From Leucobacter sp. (GTDB lineage: Bacteria; Actinomycetota; Actinomycetes; Actinomycetales; Microbacteriaceae), in assembly GCA_031178565.1 (NCBI GenBank), contig JAPSIU010000088.1:1-9605 (forward strand): DNA of 9,605 nucleotides, read 5' to 3'. Under the pieces are notes generated by a model. It ran no database searches and was not told the DNA's origin. It saw nothing but the letters and a program-made list of their open reading frames with translations. Both the position numbers and the translations under genes were made by a program. Shown piece after piece: positions 6,655 through 9,605 of this stretch; the stretch's first letter is position 1; each line of letters opens with the position of its first letter.

Positions 6655-6660
6655 AGAATA
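6655..6660 (-). promoter_or_regulatory. Probable -10 box of purU
   Basis: On the minus strand this reads TATTCT, a good TANNNT match, ending 8 nt before the GTG start at 6646. Transcription would begin at or next to the start codon. The -35 region falls inside the palindrome at 6670-6687, and no TTG-type -35 is evident. Confidence 0.5.
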
Positions 6661-6669
6661 GCGGTTCGG

Positions 6670-6687
6670 GCAGGTACACGTGCCTGC
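6670..6687. promoter_or_regulatory. Operator-like palindrome in the purU/oxidoreductase divergent spacer
   Basis: Arms GCAGGTAC (6670-6677) and GTGCCTGC (6680-6687) pair over eight positions with one G-T wobble around a 2-nt centre. The site covers the expected -35 region of purU and lies 70 bp before the oxidoreductase ATG. A bound dimeric regulator could affect both divergent promoters. No regulator gene is in the window. Confidence 0.5.
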
Positions 6688-6708
6688 GGATAGCCTGGTG
6701 ACTATCTG
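6687..6708. promoter_or_regulatory. Second inverted repeat, GATAG-N8-CTATC
   Basis: GATAG at 6689-6693 pairs with CTATC at 6702-6706 across 8 bp, and the arms extend by one wobble and one Watson-Crick pair to 6687 and 6708. It abuts the preceding palindrome and overlaps TAGCCT at 6691-6696, a possible -10 box for the rightward gene. A 22-bp footprint of this shape is typical of dimeric repressor or LysR-type sites, but the match may be coincidental. Confidence 0.35.
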
Positions 6709-6757
6709 CATGCCCTCGCATCCGGACGGGAAATCGTCGTAAGGAAGGTACAAGAAC

Positions 6758-9235
6758 ATGGAACGGATGGTCGATCGGTCGGTCGGCGCCGCGGAATTCA
6801 CCGACGAAGCAGGCGCGGGACTCCCGGCGCATGCCGATGTCGTTGTCGTCGGCGGCGGAATCATCGGCACCAGCATCGCCTACCACTTGAACCTGCTCGG
6901 CAAGAAGGATGTGCTGCTCCTCGAAGCGAACGCGCTCGCGAGCGGCACCACGTGGCATGCGGCCGGCCTCGTGAGCTCCGCGCGAGGATCGGTCGCTCTG
7001 ACGGAGTTCGCGAAGTACGGCGCCGGGTTCTACCGGGAGCTCGGTGAGAAGAGCGGCGTCGATGTCGATTTCGTGCAGTCCGGATCGATCAGCGTCGCGC
7101 GCACCGGAGGTCGCGTCGACGAACTCCTCTACTCCAAGGACGTCGCCGATCACTGCGGCGTGCCCGCGGAGTACCTCACGCCGGAGCGGTTCTCAGAACT
7201 CTGGCCGCTCGCGAAGCCGGACGGCATTCTCGGTGCTCTCTACCTCTCCGACGACGGGTACTTGAACCCGGGGTGGGCGTGCGTCGCCGTCGCCAAGCTC
7301 GCCCAAGAGGCGGGCACCACCATTCGCGAGCGCGCTCGAGTCGTCGACCTGCTCGTCGAGGACGGTCGTATCGCCGGTGTGGTCACCGAGCGGGGCACCG
7401 TCACCGCCAACACCGTCGTGCTGGCGTGCGGTCTCTGGACTCGTGATCTCGCGGCGAAGGTCGGCGTTCCGGTTCCGCTCTATCCCGCCGAGCACGTCCA
7501 CGTCCGTTCCAATGAGGTCGAGGGGGCGGTCCCGTCGACTCCAGTGCTCCGGGATCTGGACAACAGCTACTACCTTCGGCACGAGCACGGGCGCCTGCTC
7601 GTGGGGGCCTTCGAACCCGACGGATTGCCTCGGGGCGTCGACGAGATCACTGCGGAAGGATTCGCGGAGTTCCCGGAAGACTGGGAGCACTTCGATTCGA
7701 TCCGCACCCGGGCCGAAGCCACCGTTCCGGGGCTGCAGGGCGTCGGGTACGATCGGTTCCTCAACGCACCCGAGAGTTTCACCCCCGACGCTGAATTCAT
7801 CCTCGGCGAGACCGGCGAGGTCGACGGTCTGTTCGTCGCGGCGGGATTCAATTCCCAGGGGATCATCCTCGCTCCCGGTGTCGGCAAGAAGCTCGCGGAC
7901 TGGATCGTCACCGGCGACTCCGACTTCGCTTCTGTCGCGGTCGATGTGCGACGCTTCTCTCCGAACCAGAACAACCGGAGCTATCTGCACAAGCGCAACG
8001 TCGAGGCTCTCGGCCGCTTGTACGCGATGCACTGGCCGTTCAAGCAGGTGCACACCGCCCGTAACGTGCGTCGCACGCCTCTGCACCAGCGCCTCGAGCA
8101 ACTGGGCGCCTGCTTCGGCGAGATCAACGGTTACGAGCGCGCCTTCTGGTACGGCGAGCCCGGCACCCAGCCGGAGTACGACTACAGTTACCGGCGCACC
8201 AGCTGGTTCGACAACGTGGCGGACGAGCACAGGGCGACCCGCGAGGGCGTCACGCTGTTCGATCTGAGCGCATTCGCGAAGTTCGAGGTCGCGGGCCCCG
8301 ACGCGCTCGCCCTGTGTCAGCGCGTCGCCACCGCGAACATCGACGGCCCGATCGATAAGGCCGTCTACACGCTGTTCCTCAACGAGAACGGCACGATCGA
8401 GATCGACGGCACCATCACCCGTCTCGCCGAGGATCGATTCCTCGTCGTCACGCCTTCTTTCACGCAGTACCAGACCGAGAAGATGCTGCAGAAGGAGGCG
8501 AAGGGGCGCGCTGCGGCGGTGTTCGACGCAACTTCGGCCTACGCGACCATCGCCGTCACCGGGCCTCGCAGTCGCGAGCTCATGGAACGCGTCGCGCCGA
8601 AGGAGGACTGGTCGAACGATGCCCAGCCCTACACCCACGGCCGTCGTATCGAGATCGCCGATGGCTACGCCTACTGCCTCCGAGTGAGCTTCGTCGGCGA
8701 GCTCGGCTACGAGATCTACCCGAGTTCGGACCTCGCGGTCAACGTCTTCGACGCGCTGCTCGACGCGGGCGAGGAGCTCGGCGTGAAGCCGGCCGGGTAC
8801 CACGCGTTCGACTCCCTGAGATCGGAGAAGGGGTACCGTCACCACGGGCACGACATCGGGCCTGACGTGGATCCGTACTCGGCTGGGCTCGGGTTCACCC
8901 TGGCGAAGGACAAGCCGGGCGGTTTCATCGGTCTCGAAGCGGTGCTGAAGCTCGACCCGAAGGCTCCGCGCCGGCGCACTGTCTACGTCAAGCTCGACGA
9001 TCCCGAGCCGCTGTTCGTGCATGACGAGACCGTGTACTGCAACGGCGAGCAGGTCGGCATTCTGTCGAGCGGAGCCTACGGCCACACCCTCGGTGCCGCC
9101 GTCGGACTCGCGCTCGTCGACCCGGACGTCGATCTCGATGGGAAGTTCGAGGTCCGATGCAAGGGCGTGCGCTACCCGGCGACCGTGTCGCGGCGGCCGT
9201 TCCACGACCCGACGGGCGCGTTGTTGAAGGTCTGA
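6758..9235 (+). CDS. FAD-dependent oxidoreductase fused to GcvT aminomethyltransferase domain (dimethylglycine/sarcosine dehydrogenase-oxidase family)
   Basis: This 825-residue protein has the length and layout of dimethylglycine oxidase and mitochondrial dimethylglycine/sarcosine dehydrogenases. Such enzymes oxidise an N-methyl amine at FAD and hand the one-carbon unit to THF, giving 5,10-methylene-THF. Residues about 25-390 form the DAO-type FAD domain: GGGIIG at 32-37, the ribose-binding acidic E56, and TTWHAAGLV at 64-72, where H67 aligns with the covalent FAD histidine. H246 and Y271 align with active-site His and Tyr of Arthrobacter dimethylglycine oxidase. A linker domain covers about 391-445, the GcvT domain about 450-715, with D550 in NENGTIEIDG as the conserved folate-site Asp, and GcvT-C about 725-820. 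The ATG at 6758 has AAGGAAGG at 6741-6748. Oxidase versus dehydrogenase, and dimethylglycine versus sarcosine or another secondary amine, cannot be decided here. Confidence 0.87.
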   Translation: MERMVDRSVGAAEFTDEAGAGLPAHADVVVVGGGIIGTSIAYHLNLLGKKDVLLLEANALASGTTWHAAGLVSSARGSVALTEFAKYGAGFYRELGEKSGVDVDFVQSGSISVARTGGRVDELLYSKDVADHCGVPAEYLTPERFSELWPLAKPDGILGALYLSDDGYLNPGWACVAVAKLAQEAGTTIRERARVVDLLVEDGRIAGVVTERGTVTANTVVLACGLWTRDLAAKVGVPVPLYPAEHVHVRSNEVEGAVPSTPVLRDLDNSYYLRHEHGRLLVGAFEPDGLPRGVDEITAEGFAEFPEDWEHFDSIRTRAEATVPGLQGVGYDRFLNAPESFTPDAEFILGETGEVDGLFVAAGFNSQGIILAPGVGKKLADWIVTGDSDFASVAVDVRRFSPNQNNRSYLHKRNVEALGRLYAMHWPFKQVHTARNVRRTPLHQRLEQLGACFGEINGYERAFWYGEPGTQPEYDYSYRRTSWFDNVADEHRATREGVTLFDLSAFAKFEVAGPDALALCQRVATANIDGPIDKAVYTLFLNENGTIEIDGTITRLAEDRFLVVTPSFTQYQTEKMLQKEAKGRAAAVFDATSAYATIAVTGPRSRELMERVAPKEDWSNDAQPYTHGRRIEIADGYAYCLRVSFVGELGYEIYPSSDLAVNVFDALLDAGEELGVKPAGYHAFDSLRSEKGYRHHGHDIGPDVDPYSAGLGFTLAKDKPGGFIGLEAVLKLDPKAPRRRTVYVKLDDPEPLFVHDETVYCNGEQVGILSSGAYGHTLGAAVGLALVDPDVDLDGKFEVRCKGVRYPATVSRRPFHDPTGALLKV

Positions 9236-9267
9236 GGTCCGAGCTCTGAGGTCTGAGGTCTGAGGTC
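9233..9267. repeat. Five 7-bp tandem units starting on the stop codon
   Basis: TGAGGTC occurs at 9233-9239, 9247-9253, 9254-9260 and 9261-9267, with a variant CGAGCTC at 9240-9246. The first TGA is the stop codon of the oxidoreductase. Because seven is not a multiple of three, successive units place TGA in different frames, giving stops in all three frames within 35 bp. Confidence 0.8.
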
Positions 9268-9316
9268 AAGCGGGCCTCGGGCGACGCAAGCGTGCAGGCG
9301 GGTCCGCTGCAGGGGT

Positions 9317-9325
9317 TGGTAGACT
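9317..9325 (+). promoter_or_regulatory. Extended -10 promoter for glyA
   Basis: TGG immediately followed by TAGACT (9320-9325) fits an extended -10 element (TGN-TANNNT). The predicted transcription start near 9331-9332 falls at the 5' edge of the riboswitch aptamer, supporting both calls. A recognisable -35 is absent, as is usual for extended -10 promoters. Confidence 0.5.
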
Positions 9326-9328
9326 CGA

Positions 9329-9425
9329 CTCGTCGTGACTGGCGTACAGATGGCTACCATCGGGGAACGACGAGGCGTGCGGCGAAAGGCTGCTGCGCGT
9401 TCGAGTAAGGCCGCTCGCCTGGGCC
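9329..9425 (+). ncRNA. ZTP (pfl motif) riboswitch upstream of glyA
   Basis: The conserved core is directly visible: GTGACTGGCG at 9335-9344, GGGGAAC at 9362-9368 and CGCCTGGGC at 9416-9424, in the order and phrasing of the pfl motif. P1 is a perfect 7-bp helix, 9329-9335 with 9368-9374. P2 contains GATGG (9349-9353) pairing with CCATC (9357-9361). The pseudoknot forms between GGCG 9341-9344 and CGCC 9416-9419, and P3 pairs GGCC 9409-9412 with GGCC 9422-9425. The variable linker (9375-9408) holds a small hairpin, 9379-9383 with 9389-9393. The motif senses ZMP/ZTP, a signal of 10-formyl-THF shortage, and usually turns on purine and one-carbon genes such as glyA. No intrinsic terminator follows, so control at translation initiation is more likely. 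Confidence 0.9.
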
Positions 9426-9447
9426 GCAGATCCTGGAATCACCACAC

Positions 9448-9455
9448 GAAGGAGA
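9448..9455 (+). promoter_or_regulatory. glyA ribosome binding site, likely riboswitch-controlled
   Basis: GAAGGAGA lies with its AAGGAG core 7 nt before the ATG at 9462, an optimal placement that fixes the start. TCCT at 9431-9434, just after P3, could pair with AGGA at 9450-9453. This is only four base pairs, so the sequestration mechanism is a suggestion, not a demonstrated expression platform. Confidence 0.6.
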
Positions 9456-9461
9456 CGCAGT

Positions 9462-9605
9462 ATGTCCACCCAGTCCGGTTTCTTCAACGAGCCGCTCGAC
9501 GTCGTCGATCCCGAGATCGCCGAGGTGCTGCGGAATGAGCTCGGTCGCCAGCGCGGCACCCTCGAGATGATCGCGAGCGAGAACTTCGTTCCCCGCGCGG
9601 TGCTC
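9462..9605 (+). CDS. glyA: Serine hydroxymethyltransferase, 5' part (cut by window end)
   Basis: The first 48 codons are present and stay open to the window edge. GlyA is a cytoplasmic PLP enzyme that interconverts serine plus THF with glycine plus 5,10-methylene-THF. The N-terminus is diagnostic: DPEIAEVLRNELGRQRGTLEMIASENFVPRAVL carries the invariant E-IASENF motif that contributes to the folate and dimer active site. The start ATG has an ideal Shine-Dalgarno and lies 36 nt after a ZTP riboswitch. Placed after a folate-linked N-methyl amine oxidoreductase, it could convert the glycine and methylene-THF produced there to serine; it is also an essential one-carbon enzyme. The PLP lysine is outside the window. 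Confidence 0.95.
   Translation, partial: MSTQSGFFNEPLDVVDPEIAEVLRNELGRQRGTLEMIASENFVPRAVL

Noticed and set aside
7193..9205. 670-codon open frame on the minus strand opposite the oxidoreductase
   Set aside because: It is a high-GC shadow: the translation is Arg/Glu/Val-rich with no recognisable domain, and the opposite strand encodes a clearly conserved 825-residue enzyme over the same span.
9284..9311. Intrinsic terminator for the oxidoreductase gene
   Set aside because: Short hairpins exist (ACGC/GCGT near 9284-9293 and TGCAG/CTGCA at 9293-9311), but they are small, bulged and lack a T-tract.
9329..9461. Glycine or folate (THF) riboswitch instead of ZTP
   Set aside because: The conserved blocks GTGACTGGCG, GGGGAAC and CGCCTGGGC and their pairing match the pfl/ZTP motif; the glycine tandem aptamer and THF motifs are not seen.

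Overview
The window is very GC-rich. Its gene content and protein style point to an actinobacterium, most likely Microbacteriaceae: a DUF559 endonuclease-like protein of the type common there, a stand-alone BirA, a ZTP-riboswitch glyA, and leaderless-looking starts. The genus is inference from familiarity, not from a search.

Layout. Positions 1-216 hold the right arm of a palindromic repeat cut by the window edge and two G-quadruplex-capable G-rich tracts. Positions 217-1413 (+) encode a DUF559/PD-(D/E)xK-like protein with a Gly-Ala low-complexity segment in its N-terminal half. Positions 1414-1700 are a dense repeat island: an 84-bp-period GC-rich direct repeat, a long imperfect hairpin whose arm recurs inverted at positions 17-38, and three 12-bp tandem units. 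This island runs into the apparently leaderless birA (1701-2552, +). birA converges with a three-gene minus-strand block reading purU (6646-5762), then a YtcJ-type amidohydrolase (5673-4036), then a PuuP-like APC permease (3990-2569). Divergent from purU is an 825-residue FAD oxidoreductase/GcvT fusion of the dimethylglycine/sarcosine dehydrogenase-oxidase family (6758-9235, +). After a short 7-bp tandem repeat and a ZTP (pfl-motif) riboswitch comes the 5' end of glyA (9462 to the window edge).

How the genes fit together. The right two thirds reads as a one-carbon/amine catabolic neighbourhood. The flavoprotein is expected to oxidise an N-methyl amine such as dimethylglycine or sarcosine and pass the one-carbon unit to tetrahydrofolate through its GcvT domain. 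GlyA converts glycine plus 5,10-methylene-THF to serine and THF. PurU regenerates THF from 10-formyl-THF, releasing formate. The ZTP riboswitch on glyA senses ZMP/ZTP, which accumulates when 10-formyl-THF, the substrate PurU consumes, is scarce. The PuuP-like importer and amidohydrolase suggest that an imported amine or N-acyl/N-formyl amine feeds the same network, but their substrates are not determined by sequence. The 111-bp divergent purU/oxidoreductase spacer carries two adjacent inverted repeats that look like operators.

The left part (repeat island plus DUF559 gene) looks like accessory DNA between housekeeping genes. No tRNA, rRNA, CRISPR array, transposase or phage gene was seen.
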